59,707 nucleotides of DNA from Brevibacterium sp. UCMA 11754. Its GTDB lineage: Bacteria; Actinomycetota; Actinomycetes; Actinomycetales; Brevibacteriaceae. Numbering within the stretch: the first letter of the stretch is position 1; each line of letters begins with the position of its first letter. The stretch is taken from positions 1-59,707 of the forward strand of contig NZ_JACBOT010000019.1 of assembly GCF_021532275.1 (NCBI RefSeq), in the 5' to 3' direction. Below the pieces are notes generated by a model. The model worked only from the letters and a program-made list of their open reading frames with translations. It did not search any database and had not been told where the DNA came from. Shown piece after piece: positions 8,333 through 16,909 of the stretch. Position numbers and translations under genes: made by a program.

Positions 8333-9778
8333 TCAGCGGCGTTTGGCGATGCCGATTCCGGTATAGCCGAGGATGATTGCGAAGGCGAAGCCGACATAGC
8401 AGAACACTGCCCACGGGGCGTAGTCGAGGACGGAGACGCCCAGCACTCCAGCCATGTACACGCCTGCCGAAGACCATGGGACGAGCGGAACGACGACGGT
8501 GCCCGAGTCCTCAAGTGTGCGTGAGAGGTTCTTGGCGTCCAGACCCCGATCGGCGTAGGCCTTCTTGAACAGCTCGCCCGGAACGATGATCGACAGGTAG
8601 GAATTGCCGGTCACGATCGCCATCGTGATGCATGAGAGCACCGTGGAGAGGACAAGATCTCCAGTGCGCTTCACGAACGTCAGCAGGGACCGGATGATGG
8701 TCTCGAGAGCACCGGACCTGGACATGATACCGGCGAAGGCGAAGGCACTGAACGCGATGAGGATGACACCGGTCATCGACCCCATCCCGCCTTGCGAGAC
8801 CAACTCGACGACCTGCGGGTCCAGATTCTTCAGGGTCGAGGACCCGACCTCGAGCATGTCCGGGGTGAACCCGTCGACGGTGGACGCGAAGATCGATTCG
8901 AGGCTGACCTTTTGAAAGATCGCAGCGAGGATACCGGCTACCAGAGACGAGCCGATGATCGTCGGAAGCGTGGGCAGTTTGAGAACCGCTCCACCGAGGA
9001 CGATGAGCATCGGCAGAAGCAGGAGGACATTGAAGGAGAAGAGACTGTCCAAGGTTCCCGTGACGGCACTGATCTGCTCCGAATCGGTCCCGCCGGACTG
9101 CTGATTGATGCCGACGAACAGATAGAGCGCCAGCGCCACGAACGTGGCCGGAATCGTGGTGTAGAGCATGTGCCGAATGTGCTCCCACAGGGTGGTGCCG
9201 GCAGCGATCGGAGCCAGGTTCGTGGTGTCCGACAGCGGCGAGAGCTTGTCGCCGAAGTAGGCACCGGCGACGATGGCGCCAGCGGTGGCCGCCAGCGGTG
9301 CGTCGAGGCCCGCGGCGATTCCCATCAGGGCGACTCCCACTGTTCCTGCCGAACCCCACGACGTTCCGGTGATGACGGAGACGATCGCGGAGATGACGAA
9401 GGCGATGAGAACGATGAACTGCGCGCTGATGAGCCCAAGGCCGTAGTAGATCATCATCGGAATGGTTCCCGCGATCATCCACGTGCCGATGAGGATGCCG
9501 ATGGAGATGAGCACGAGCAGAGCCGGCATCGCAGTGTCGAGCTTCTCCCTGATGCCCAGCAGCATCTCATCCCAGCTCAGCCCCATCCGCAGAGCCACCA
9601 GACCGGCGATGATCGCGGAGAGGATCAGGAGCGGTTCGGGGGCGAGCCCGAGAACGCCGTAGCCCACCGCCAACAGGACGAGCATCGCGGCCAGGGGGAC
9701 CAGCGACCACCCCAAGGGCGGACGCTTCTCCTCCACATCGGCGGAGGTGGGAGTCGTCGTGTCGTGCTCGTGGCTCAT
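8333..9778 (-). CDS. NhaC-family Na+/H+ antiporter
   Basis: A 481-aa protein with about 11-12 membrane helices. It shows the NhaC-type patterns TGTSWGSAGTVGVALMGIA and AYFGDKLSPLSDTTNLAP in the first half, and VTGNSYLSIIVPGELF plus DSGTVVVPLVPWSSAGVYMA in the second half. It is the last gene of the peptide/iadA operon and overlaps iadA by 4 bp (ATGA). Some NhaC proteins exchange organic acids (malate/lactate) rather than only protons, so it might export an amino-acid product; this is inference from context. Confidence 0.87.
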   Translation of the reverse strand: MSHEHDTTTPTSADVEEKRPPLGWSLVPLAAMLVLLAVGYGVLGLAPEPLLILSAIIAGLVALRMGLSWDEMLLGIREKLDTAMPALLVLISIGILIGTWMIAGTIPMMIYYGLGLISAQFIVLIAFVISAIVSVITGTSWGSAGTVGVALMGIAAGLDAPLAATAGAIVAGAYFGDKLSPLSDTTNLAPIAAGTTLWEHIRHMLYTTIPATFVALALYLFVGINQQSGGTDSEQISAVTGTLDSLFSFNVLLLLPMLIVLGGAVLKLPTLPTIIGSSLVAGILAAIFQKVSLESIFASTVDGFTPDMLEVGSSTLKNLDPQVVELVSQGGMGSMTGVILIAFSAFAFAGIMSRSGALETIIRSLLTFVKRTGDLVLSTVLSCITMAIVTGNSYLSIIVPGELFKKAYADRGLDAKNLSRTLEDSGTVVVPLVPWSSAGVYMAGVLGVSVLDYAPWAVFCYVGFAFAIILGYTGIGIAKRR

Positions 9779-10917
9779 TCGAAGGTTCCTTGGATCTGCG
9801 GGGCGCCGCTGCGGACGCTCTCTCGTCCTCGGGCGAAGGCGAGCTGAATGGTGTGGCTGTCATCGGTGAGGAGGATATCGGCATCTGCACCGACGCGGAG
9901 GCGTCCCTTGTGCTCGAGGCCGAGGACATCTGCCGTATTGGAAGTGACGAGGGAGATGGCCTGAGACAGGTCGACACCAGGCAGCTCGGCACACGCCCAC
10001 ACCTGGTCGTACAGAGTCGTCTGCTTGGCAACATCCATGCCGATGAGCCGTCCGTCGGAGTCGAACTCCGGCAGGCTGCCGTTGGCATCGGAGGAGAGGG
10101 TGAGACGGCTGAGATCCCCGCCGAGGTCGATGTAGCGTCTCAGCGACTGCGTCGTCGTCGACGAGGCCGTCATGTCGACCATGGCGCCCTTGGCGGCCAG
10201 ATCGACCGCGTCGGCCAGAAGTTCAGGGGACCGGGTGATGTGGGTGGCGTAGACGGCCTGGGGTGCGATCGGATACTCGTCGAGGAGCCGGTGTAGCGGG
10301 GCAAGTCGGGTCGAGTAGGGACCGACGTGGAAGTGAGTGACTCCGGCCTTGCCGGACAGCAGCCCACCGACATGTGACTGGCTGACGAGCTCGGCCAGAG
10401 CCTCGACGGTGGGTTGGAACGACCGCCGATCCGAGATCGCGACCTCTCCGACGCCGATGACCTTGTCGATGAGGACGACATCATCGACGACAGCACCGGT
10501 CAGGGTCCGGGCCGGGACTTGGTAGCTGCCCGTATAGATATAGGTGGTGATGCCCTCGGTCTCGAGAGCTCGGGCCTTGGCGAGGAGATCGGCGTGGCTG
10601 CGGGTGACTCCGTCGGTTCCCAGGCAGCCGATGACGGTGGTGACTCCGGCGCTGATGATGTCGCTGATGCGGATCTCGGGGGTGCGGTTTGCGTACCCGC
10701 CTTCGCCCCCGCCGCCGGCGATGTGGACATGTGGGTCGATGAAACCGGGAGTGGCCTTCAGCCCCTGGGCATCAATGACTGTGGCGTTGGGAAGACCTTG
10801 GAGCGCCTCGGCAGGTAGGTCACCGATGAAGGTGATCTGCTGCCCCTCGATGAGGATGTCCTGCTTTCCGAGCCGTTCCGGGGCGCAGATGTCTGCTCCG
10901 CGCAGCAATATCACCAT
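9775..10917 (-). CDS. iadA: Isoaspartyl dipeptidase (beta-aspartyl peptidase)
   Basis: A 380-aa member of the amidohydrolase superfamily that cleaves beta-aspartyl dipeptides formed by protein ageing. Metal-site features are present: DPHVHIAGGGGEGG (His63, His65), THFHVG, YATHITRS and LSSDANGS. The signature GVTTVIGCLGTDGVTR is typical of IadA. One difference stands out: where E. coli IadA has the carboxylated metal-bridging lysine (GVKCAISD, from memory), this protein reads GVGEVAISD, placing a Glu at that position. It follows the dpp-like ATPase genes by a 35-bp gap and overlaps the antiporter gene, so imported isopeptides could be cleaved directly. Confidence 0.92.
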   Translation of the reverse strand: MVILLRGADICAPERLGKQDILIEGQQITFIGDLPAEALQGLPNATVIDAQGLKATPGFIDPHVHIAGGGGEGGYANRTPEIRISDIISAGVTTVIGCLGTDGVTRSHADLLAKARALETEGITTYIYTGSYQVPARTLTGAVVDDVVLIDKVIGVGEVAISDRRSFQPTVEALAELVSQSHVGGLLSGKAGVTHFHVGPYSTRLAPLHRLLDEYPIAPQAVYATHITRSPELLADAVDLAAKGAMVDMTASSTTTQSLRRYIDLGGDLSRLTLSSDANGSLPEFDSDGRLIGMDVAKQTTLYDQVWACAELPGVDLSQAISLVTSNTADVLGLEHKGRLRVGADADILLTDDSHTIQLAFARGRESVRSGAPQIQGTFE

Positions 10918-10952
10918 GATTCATCTTCTCCTTGCGACGTCTCTTGCAGCAC

Positions 10953-11771
10953 CTACCCGGGAATGATCCCCTTGCCGTCGACCTTCGGGATGGCAGCGAG
11001 CAGCTTCTTCGTATAGGGATGCTGCGGGTCATTCCAGATCTGTTCTGTCGAACCGACCTCGACAATGTTACCTGCCTCCATCACGGCCACACGGTCCGCG
11101 ATGTCACGGACGACCGAAAGATCGTGGCTGATGAAGATCATGGACGCACCGGAGTCGATGGCCAGGTCCCTCATCATCCGCGCGATCCTGGCCTGGAGAA
11201 ACGCATCCAGGGAGGCGATCGGCTCATCACCGACGAGCACCTTGGGCCCGGCCGCCAGTGCACGCGCAATGGCGATGCGCTGCCGCTGTCCGCCCGAGAA
11301 CGAATGCGAGAACCTCTGCGCAGCATCGAGGGGCAGATCGACCGCTTCGAGGAGGGACTCCACCGTCCAGTTGTGCTCCGGGTCGAGGGCGAGTGCGTCA
11401 GTGAGCTGATCCCTGATGCGTCTGCGCGGATTCAAAGATGCGTAGGGGTTCTGAAAGACCATTTGGACTCCCAGGAGATTCTTCGGCCGACGGCCAATGC
11501 CCAAGGGCTTCACCGGGTGGGATTCGAAGGTGATGGTGCCGCCTGCGGTCTTCTCGAGTCCGCAGATGAGCTTGGCCAGCGTGGACTTCCCACAACCGGA
11601 TTCGCCCACGAGGCCCAGCACCTCTGAGTGACCCAGCTGCAGCGAGACGTTGCTGACGGCACGGAATCGACCGCCGCCATTGAGCTTGTATTCGCAGGAG
11701 ACGCCGTCGAGTTCGAGCAGTGGAGCCGTGGATGCACGAGAAGTGTCCTCGGTCGTTGTTGTGGTTGTCAT
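10953..11771 (-). CDS. Oligopeptide ABC transporter ATP-binding protein (DppF/OppF type)
   Basis: A 272-aa ATPase with Walker A GESGCGKSTLAK, signature FSGGQRQRIAIARALAAGP and Walker B VLVGDEP followed by IASLDAFLQ. The C-terminal HPYTKKLLAAIP motif is characteristic of Opp/Dpp ATPases. An unusual detail is VGDEPIASLDAFLQARI, where most homologues have SALDVSVQ. It joins the upstream ATPase through a TGATG stop/start overlap. It energises the peptide importer of this operon. Confidence 0.92.
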   Translation of the reverse strand: MTTTTTTEDTSRASTAPLLELDGVSCEYKLNGGGRFRAVSNVSLQLGHSEVLGLVGESGCGKSTLAKLICGLEKTAGGTITFESHPVKPLGIGRRPKNLLGVQMVFQNPYASLNPRRRIRDQLTDALALDPEHNWTVESLLEAVDLPLDAAQRFSHSFSGGQRQRIAIARALAAGPKVLVGDEPIASLDAFLQARIARMMRDLAIDSGASMIFISHDLSVVRDIADRVAVMEAGNIVEVGSTEQIWNDPQHPYTKKLLAAIPKVDGKGIIPG

Positions 11772-12562
11772 CAGCGTGAGACCTCCGCTCCGGGCAGTGA
11801 TTCGATGAGCGATCTGGTGTACTCATGCTTCGGTGCGGTGATGACAGGTTCACGATCTCCGGTCTCGACCACCACCCCGTTCTTCATTACGACGATGGTG
11901 TCGGCCACAGAGGACAGCACACCGAAGTCGTGAGTCACGAGGAGGACGGCCAACTTGAGGTCGTCGCAGAGTTCGCGCAGCAGGCGCAGGATTCCGGCCT
12001 GCACAGTCACATCGAGGGCGGTGGTCGGTTCATCGGCGATGAGCACCTTCGGATCGCAGATGATCGCCGAGGCGAAGGCGATGCGCTGCAGCTGACCACC
12101 GGAGAACTGGTGCGGGTACTTCCCGATCGCCTCATCGGGGTGCGGGACGTGAGTGCGCTCGAGGATGTGGACGGCGCGCTCGAGGGCGTCCTTCTTCGAG
12201 GCCTTCCTGTGATGCCGGTAGTGATCAGTCATCTGATCGCCGATGGTGAGCATGGGATGGAAAGCCGAAGCTGGATCCTGGAACACCATCGACAGCTGCA
12301 CGCCGCGCAATCGGTTGTGGACCTTGGCGGGCATCCCCACCAGCTCGGTGCCGTCGAAGTCGATGCTGCCGCTGAGTTGGGCACCGGCGGGGGAGAGGCC
12401 CATGATCGCCAGTCCTGTCTGCGTCTTGCCCGAACCGGAGGCGCCGGCGACACCGGTGATCTTTCCCGCCTCCAGATCGAACGAGACATTGCGCAGGATG
12501 TGCTTGTCCAGCTTGCCCGTCGTCACTGACAGGTTGAGGTCTTTGATGCTGATCATGCTCAT
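11771..12562 (-). CDS. Oligopeptide ABC transporter ATP-binding protein (DppD/OppD type)
   Basis: A 263-aa ATPase with Walker A GASGSGKTQTGLAIMG, signature FSGGQLQRIAFASAI and Walker B VLIADEPTTALDVTVQ. The C-terminal HEYTRSLIESLPG segment is typical of DppD-type subunits. It forms the heterodimeric motor with the following ATPase. The start overlaps the stop of the permease gene by 4 bp. Confidence 0.92.
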   Translation of the reverse strand: MSMISIKDLNLSVTTGKLDKHILRNVSFDLEAGKITGVAGASGSGKTQTGLAIMGLSPAGAQLSGSIDFDGTELVGMPAKVHNRLRGVQLSMVFQDPASAFHPMLTIGDQMTDHYRHHRKASKKDALERAVHILERTHVPHPDEAIGKYPHQFSGGQLQRIAFASAIICDPKVLIADEPTTALDVTVQAGILRLLRELCDDLKLAVLLVTHDFGVLSSVADTIVVMKNGVVVETGDREPVITAPKHEYTRSLIESLPGAEVSR

Positions 12563-13500
12563 GAGGTGGTTTCTCCCACTTCCTGTGCGGTATGCGGGTC
12601 AAGGGAGTCGCGCAGGCTGTCTCCGATGAAGTTGAAGGCCATGACGATCGTGAGGATGCACAGGCCGGGGAAGAACGCGATCCACCAGGCGGCGAACTGG
12701 GAAACTCCCTCGCTGATCATGGCACCCCAGTCCGGTGTCGGTGGGACGACGCCCAGGGACAGGAACGAGAGACCGGCCATCGTGAGAATCGCTGAGCCCA
12801 CATCGAGGGTGGCAAGAACCACGACAGGGGAGAGCACATTCGGTGAGATCTCCCGGATGAGGGACTTTCCCGCGCTGAAGCCGAGCAGGCGTCCGGCGAC
12901 GACGTATTCGCTGTTGCGAGCAGACATGACCAGAGATCTGGTGACGCGGGCGTATGAAGGCCAGGAGACGAGGAGGATGGCGATGATCGCGTTCTTCAGG
13001 CCCGGTCCCAACGCTGCGGCGATGACCATGGCGAGGATGATCGTCGGGAAGGCGAAGACGAGGTCGGCGATGCGCATGATGATCTCGTCGACGGCTCGTC
13101 CGAAATAGCCGGCGATCGCACCGAGGACGGAACCGAGCACGGCCGAGCAGATGACGACGAAGACGGCTGCCGGCAAAGTGGTGCGTGCGGCCACGACGAG
13201 TCGCGACAGAACATCACGGCCCAAGGTGTCGGTGCCAAGGAGGTTTTCGCCTCCGGGAGCACTGAGTCGGGGGAAATCCTGCGCCAGCGGATTGAATGGT
13301 GCCAACAGCGGTGCGAAGACCGCCACGATCAGCCAGATGCTCAGGATGATGGCTCCGATGAATCCCAGCGGAGTGCGCAGTGCCTTTGGAAAGCGCAACT
13401 GCCACCGTTTGACACCGCGGTCGACAGGATTGCGATCTGCCACCTCGGCGCCGGCGGGTGTGGCGTTCGTCGGTGGCTGTTTGGGGGTCCCGATGCTCAT
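12559..13500 (-). CDS. Peptide ABC transporter permease (DppC type)
   Basis: A 313-aa permease. The start was set at ATG 13500, which overlaps the DppB stop by ATGA; the same frame is open further upstream but without reason. The N-terminal tail is followed by a first helix (FIGAIILSIWLIVAVFAPLLA), then the typical DppC segment ENLLGTDTLGRDVLSRL and the EAA-like loop GRLLGFSAGKSLIREISPN. Six membrane helices are expected. It partners with the DppB-type permease to form the channel for di/oligopeptides. Confidence 0.91.
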   Translation of the reverse strand: MSIGTPKQPPTNATPAGAEVADRNPVDRGVKRWQLRFPKALRTPLGFIGAIILSIWLIVAVFAPLLAPFNPLAQDFPRLSAPGGENLLGTDTLGRDVLSRLVVAARTTLPAAVFVVICSAVLGSVLGAIAGYFGRAVDEIIMRIADLVFAFPTIILAMVIAAALGPGLKNAIIAILLVSWPSYARVTRSLVMSARNSEYVVAGRLLGFSAGKSLIREISPNVLSPVVVLATLDVGSAILTMAGLSFLSLGVVPPTPDWGAMISEGVSQFAAWWIAFFPGLCILTIVMAFNFIGDSLRDSLDPHTAQEVGETTS

Positions 13501-14603
13501 CGCACCCTCACTCTCGGATCCACGAAGCCGTAGATCAGGTCGACGATGAAATTCACGATGATGTAGACGATGCCGATGACGAGTCCGACTCCCATGATGA
13601 CGGGCAGGTCGAGAGTCGTCGCACCGCGGAAGGCGTACTGTCCCAGGCCGTTCCAAGCGAACACGGTCTCCGTCAGGACTGCGCCGGACAGGAGCGAGCC
13701 GAAGGCCAGGCCGACGACCGTGATGATCGGGACGAGAGCACCGCGGAAGATGTATTTGAAGACGACCGTGCGAGCCGGCAGCCCCTTTGCTCTGGCAGCC
13801 GTGACGTAGTCGAGTCGGATGATGTCGAGAACGCTTGAGCGGCTGAACCGGGTGAGCAGGCCGATCGTGAACAGGGCCAGCACACACGAGGGCAGAATCA
13901 GATGCCCGAATGCGTTGATGAACGTCGATATCTGACCGGCCAAGAGAGAATCGACGGTGTAGAGGCCGGTGACCCTCGGCGGTGGGGTGATCCACGGGTC
14001 AAGACGCCCGGCGCCGGGAACGACTCGGAGTTTGAAGAAGAAGACGTAGTAGCCGACCGCGGCGATCCAGAATGTGGGTGCCGAGATGCCGATGAGGCTC
14101 AAGGCGCGGATGGCGTGATCGAGGAACGTGTTCTGCTTGAGCGCGCTGGCCAGTCCAAGCAGCAGGCCGATGATGACCGAGATCAGGATGGCTCCGATGC
14201 CCAGCTCGATCGAGGCAGGGAAGACCTGGCCGATCGACTGGAGGACTGGTGTCCGGGTCTGGTTGGATACACCCATATCGCCCTGGAGCAGGTTACTCAG
14301 ATATGTGAAGTACTGGACGATGAGCGGCTGGTCGAGACCAAGCCGCTCGCGGGTCGCGGCGACGATCTCCGGATCCGCCGCCGCCCGGTCGCCGAGGATG
14401 GCGGCGACCGGGTCGGTGGGGACCAGGTTGGTCAGCAGGAACGTCACAATCGTGACACCCCAGATGAGGAGGAGGCTGATCCCGATCCGGATGAGGATAT
14501 AGCGCAGCAGCGGGGGCAGCAGCGGTGGCTTGATGCGCTGTGCTTCGTCGCTGCTCGGCGGGTGGGCGGTGGAGCTATCGGTGGTTGAGACCGACATCCT
14601 CAC
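13497..14603 (-). CDS. Peptide ABC transporter permease (DppB type)
   Basis: A 368-aa permease beginning with a short cytoplasmic region, then RYILIRIGISLLLIWGVTIV as helix 1. The DppB-type motif PTDPVAAILGDRAAADP follows, then ERLGLDQPLIVQYFTYL. The coupling loop reads VTAARAKGLPARTVVFKYIF. It is longer than average because of a periplasmic insertion around RLDPWITPPPRVTGLYTVD. The start overlaps the binding-protein stop by 4 bp. A Met two codons later is an alternative start. Confidence 0.91.
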   Translation of the reverse strand: MRMSVSTTDSSTAHPPSSDEAQRIKPPLLPPLLRYILIRIGISLLLIWGVTIVTFLLTNLVPTDPVAAILGDRAAADPEIVAATRERLGLDQPLIVQYFTYLSNLLQGDMGVSNQTRTPVLQSIGQVFPASIELGIGAILISVIIGLLLGLASALKQNTFLDHAIRALSLIGISAPTFWIAAVGYYVFFFKLRVVPGAGRLDPWITPPPRVTGLYTVDSLLAGQISTFINAFGHLILPSCVLALFTIGLLTRFSRSSVLDIIRLDYVTAARAKGLPARTVVFKYIFRGALVPIITVVGLAFGSLLSGAVLTETVFAWNGLGQYAFRGATTLDLPVIMGVGLVIGIVYIIVNFIVDLIYGFVDPRVRVR

Positions 14604-16165
14604 TCAGCTTTCGCGAAGTCGAATGTGATGTCGGCATTGGACACGTACTTGTTGATGCTCGATCCCACTGCCACGGTGTTGACGGGCTGGACGAGAGGTA
14701 TCCAGACTCCGGTGTCAGTGGTGGCCTTGTACAGCTTGGCGTAGGCGGCGTCACGGTCGCCGTCCTTGGCCTTCTCCGCTTCGGCTGCGAGCTTCTTCAG
14801 CTTCGGATCGGACTTCCAGTTGACGCGGTCGGCGACGCTGCCGCCGGGGATGAAGACGTTGTAGTTCGTGGGATCCGGGTAGTCCGCACCCCAGGTGCCG
14901 ATGCCCATGGGCTGCTTGGCCGAGCGGAATCCGTCGAGCTGTGTCGAACTGGGCGCCGGTTTCAGTGCGAGGTTAATGCCCGCCTCCTTCAGCTGAGCCT
15001 GCAGAGTCTCCGCCAGCTGAGCCAGGTCGACGCCGTTGACTGACTGGTCGCTCGAATAGTGGAAGGGAATCTTCTCACCGTCGTAGCCGGCCTTCTTCAG
15101 CAGCTTCTTCGTCTTGGCCAGGTCCTTCTCTGGAGCCTGATCCTTCGGCACGGCACCGACGAACTCGTTGGGGACGAGGCTGGCCATGCGCTGCGATCCT
15201 TCTCCGGCGAGGTCGGTGAGCTTGTCGTAGTCGATGGCAGACATGACGGCCCTGCGGAAGTTCGGATCGGCGGAAGGTCCGCCGAGCTTCTCGTCGGTGT
15301 TGTTGAAGATGTAGAGGCTGCGCGTCGAGGGCAGGCTCGCGATCTCACCCATGGAGTCATCGATCTGCTTCGCCTGCTCGGAGTTGAGGTCGTAGGCGAC
15401 CTGTGCCTGGCCGGACTGGATGTCGGTCAGCTGGGTCTCTGCGGAGACGTTGCGCAGTACGACGCGTTTGTACTTCGGTTCCGGGCCGTTGTAGTGCTCG
15501 TTCGCCGTCAGCACCACCTGACTGTCGGCATCGTACTTCTCGACCTTGTACGGACCCGAGCCCTGCGAGTTCTCGTTGAGGAAGGCTTCGGCACCGTCCT
15601 TCTCGTCGGTGGTGCCTTCATTCTCCTTCACGACCTTCGAATTCACGATTCCGATCGAGGCGTTGGGGAGAATGTAGGGGAGTGCAGGATTGGGCTTCTT
15701 ACTGGTCAGCTCGACGGTCTCGTCGTCGACCTTCTTGATGGAGACGCCATCGAGGAAGAACGAAGGGTTGCCCTTGATGCCCTTGAGCCGTTCAAAGGAG
15801 AAGACGACGTCATCCATGGTGACAGGATCGCCGTTGGAGAACTTCGCGTCCTTCTGCTTGAGCTTCAGCGTCATCTTCTTGTTGTCATCGGACATCTCGA
15901 AGGAGCACAGGCCGTCGGTCGGCTTGGTCAGGTCGCCGTCCTTGAATTCCAAGGCGGTCTGATAGATCGCAGTGTCGATCGTCGAGCCGGTGAACTCGAA
16001 CTGTCGGTGGGGATCGATCGTCTTGAGGTTGAACGCGGTCTCAGCCACGATCGTGTCGCCGGCCTCGCCTCCTCCCTGGTCTCCTCCGCTGCAAGCAGCC
16101 AGACCGACGGTGAGAGCGAGAGCTGAACCGATTGCGAGCGCTCGGCGGGGGAGGCGGACCTTCAT
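14600..16165 (-). CDS. Peptide-binding lipoprotein of ABC importer (SBP family 5)
   Basis: A 521-aa extracellular solute-binding protein. The N-terminus is a lipoprotein signal (KVRLPRRALAIGSALALTVG) with lipobox LAAC. Family-5 features include the GDPVTMDDVVFSFERL and SQGSGPYKVEKYD regions and a WGADYPDPTNYNVF segment. It is the first gene of the seven-gene operon and has the only promoter-sized gap upstream. The operon content suggests dipeptides, possibly isoaspartyl peptides, as ligands; this is inference from iadA in the same operon. Confidence 0.92.
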   Translation of the reverse strand: MKVRLPRRALAIGSALALTVGLAACSGGDQGGGEAGDTIVAETAFNLKTIDPHRQFEFTGSTIDTAIYQTALEFKDGDLTKPTDGLCSFEMSDDNKKMTLKLKQKDAKFSNGDPVTMDDVVFSFERLKGIKGNPSFFLDGVSIKKVDDETVELTSKKPNPALPYILPNASIGIVNSKVVKENEGTTDEKDGAEAFLNENSQGSGPYKVEKYDADSQVVLTANEHYNGPEPKYKRVVLRNVSAETQLTDIQSGQAQVAYDLNSEQAKQIDDSMGEIASLPSTRSLYIFNNTDEKLGGPSADPNFRRAVMSAIDYDKLTDLAGEGSQRMASLVPNEFVGAVPKDQAPEKDLAKTKKLLKKAGYDGEKIPFHYSSDQSVNGVDLAQLAETLQAQLKEAGINLALKPAPSSTQLDGFRSAKQPMGIGTWGADYPDPTNYNVFIPGGSVADRVNWKSDPKLKKLAAEAEKAKDGDRDAAYAKLYKATTDTGVWIPLVQPVNTVAVGSSINKYVSNADITFDFAKAE

Positions 16166-16518
16166 GTGAGATTCCTTACGTTAGGTGTTGTAGCTCACAC
16201 TAAATCCGAACCGGCCCCCGTTCAATCAGCCATGCCACAACGCTGAGTGTTTTCTGCTGTGGCATTCTGCCAATGTCTCACCAGGTGGGAGCCTTAGCCC
16301 GATGGCACTCCAGGGGCCGTCGCGTCGCTGGGGCGGTGCCTGCAGCAACCGCTAGGCAGAGGTGTATACGTGCGTCACTTGTGCTCGACATCCACACCTT
16401 TGGCTAGCGGTCGCAGCGTGCAGGCCCGGGAGAAGGGCTCGACCTCGCCGAGGCGGGCCCGCATGCCGTGCGTGCTGCGCAGTGTTGCATGGGGTTGGGC
16501 GGTGGTACATGGAATTGC
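16166..16518. other. Intergenic region between peptide operon and mqo remnant
   Basis: The first ~60 bases should hold the promoter and leader of the peptide operon. The stretch from about 16240 to 16518 has no ORF with convincing content, and short readings here are antisense noise. I see no RNA gene. Decay of sequence downstream of the mqo remnant is the simplest reading. Confidence 0.5.
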
Positions 16519-16830
16519 TCAGTTTCGCATGGATGTGCCCAAGTCGGATGCTCCCAGGTCGGATGTACCCAAGTCGGGTGCGCCCACGTGGGATGCGCCC
16601 AGTCCGAGTGCGACGTCGGTGGCCGCAGAGCTGGCCCCAACCGCCTCGGCGTCCCAGTCGGTCCTGTCGATGTCGGGGATTGCTTGGCTCATGACGTCCT
16701 TCCAGCCGCGATGCCACTGGGCGGGGAAGGCCGAACGGAGCAGGTCGAGCATGATCGGCACGGCCGTGGACGCGCCGGGCGAGGCTCCGAGCATTCTGGC
16801 GATCGACCCGTCCGCGCCGACCCAGTCGCG
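16519..16830 (-). pseudogene. mqo: 3' remnant of malate:quinone oxidoreductase
   Basis: Translation of about 99 codons gives ADGSIARMLGASPGASTAV, PIMLDLLRSAFPAQW and GWKDVMSQAIPDI, matching the conserved C-terminal block of FAD-dependent malate:quinone oxidoreductase (family ~500 aa). The part upstream is missing: the next sequence toward 16909 reads out of frame and the LysR stop is at 16910. No start codon or RBS is evident, so this is a leftover of a larger gene. After the normal end the frame runs on into a pentapeptide tail (PDLGT-SDLGA-SDLGT) made by a 15-bp tandem repeat. Confidence 0.72.
16535..16609. repeat. 15-bp tandem repeat, five units
   Basis: Five degenerate 15-bp units start at 16535, 16550, 16565, 16580 and 16595. 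The first unit is GTGCCCAAGTCGGAT and later units differ at 2-6 positions. Because 15 is a multiple of three, the array keeps the frame at the tail of the mqo remnant on the minus strand, coding (S/P)DLG(A/T) repeats. Confidence 0.8.
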
Positions 16831-16909
16831 TCGTCGCTCGTCTGCGCGACTTCATCCACGAACGTGCCCAGGAGTGGGCGGCTCCGTAGCCGCGGTACCG
16901 GCAGTCGCA

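Noticed and set aside
16535..16609. Possible CRISPR-like array
   Set aside because: Units are contiguous without spacers and code in frame; no cas genes nearby.
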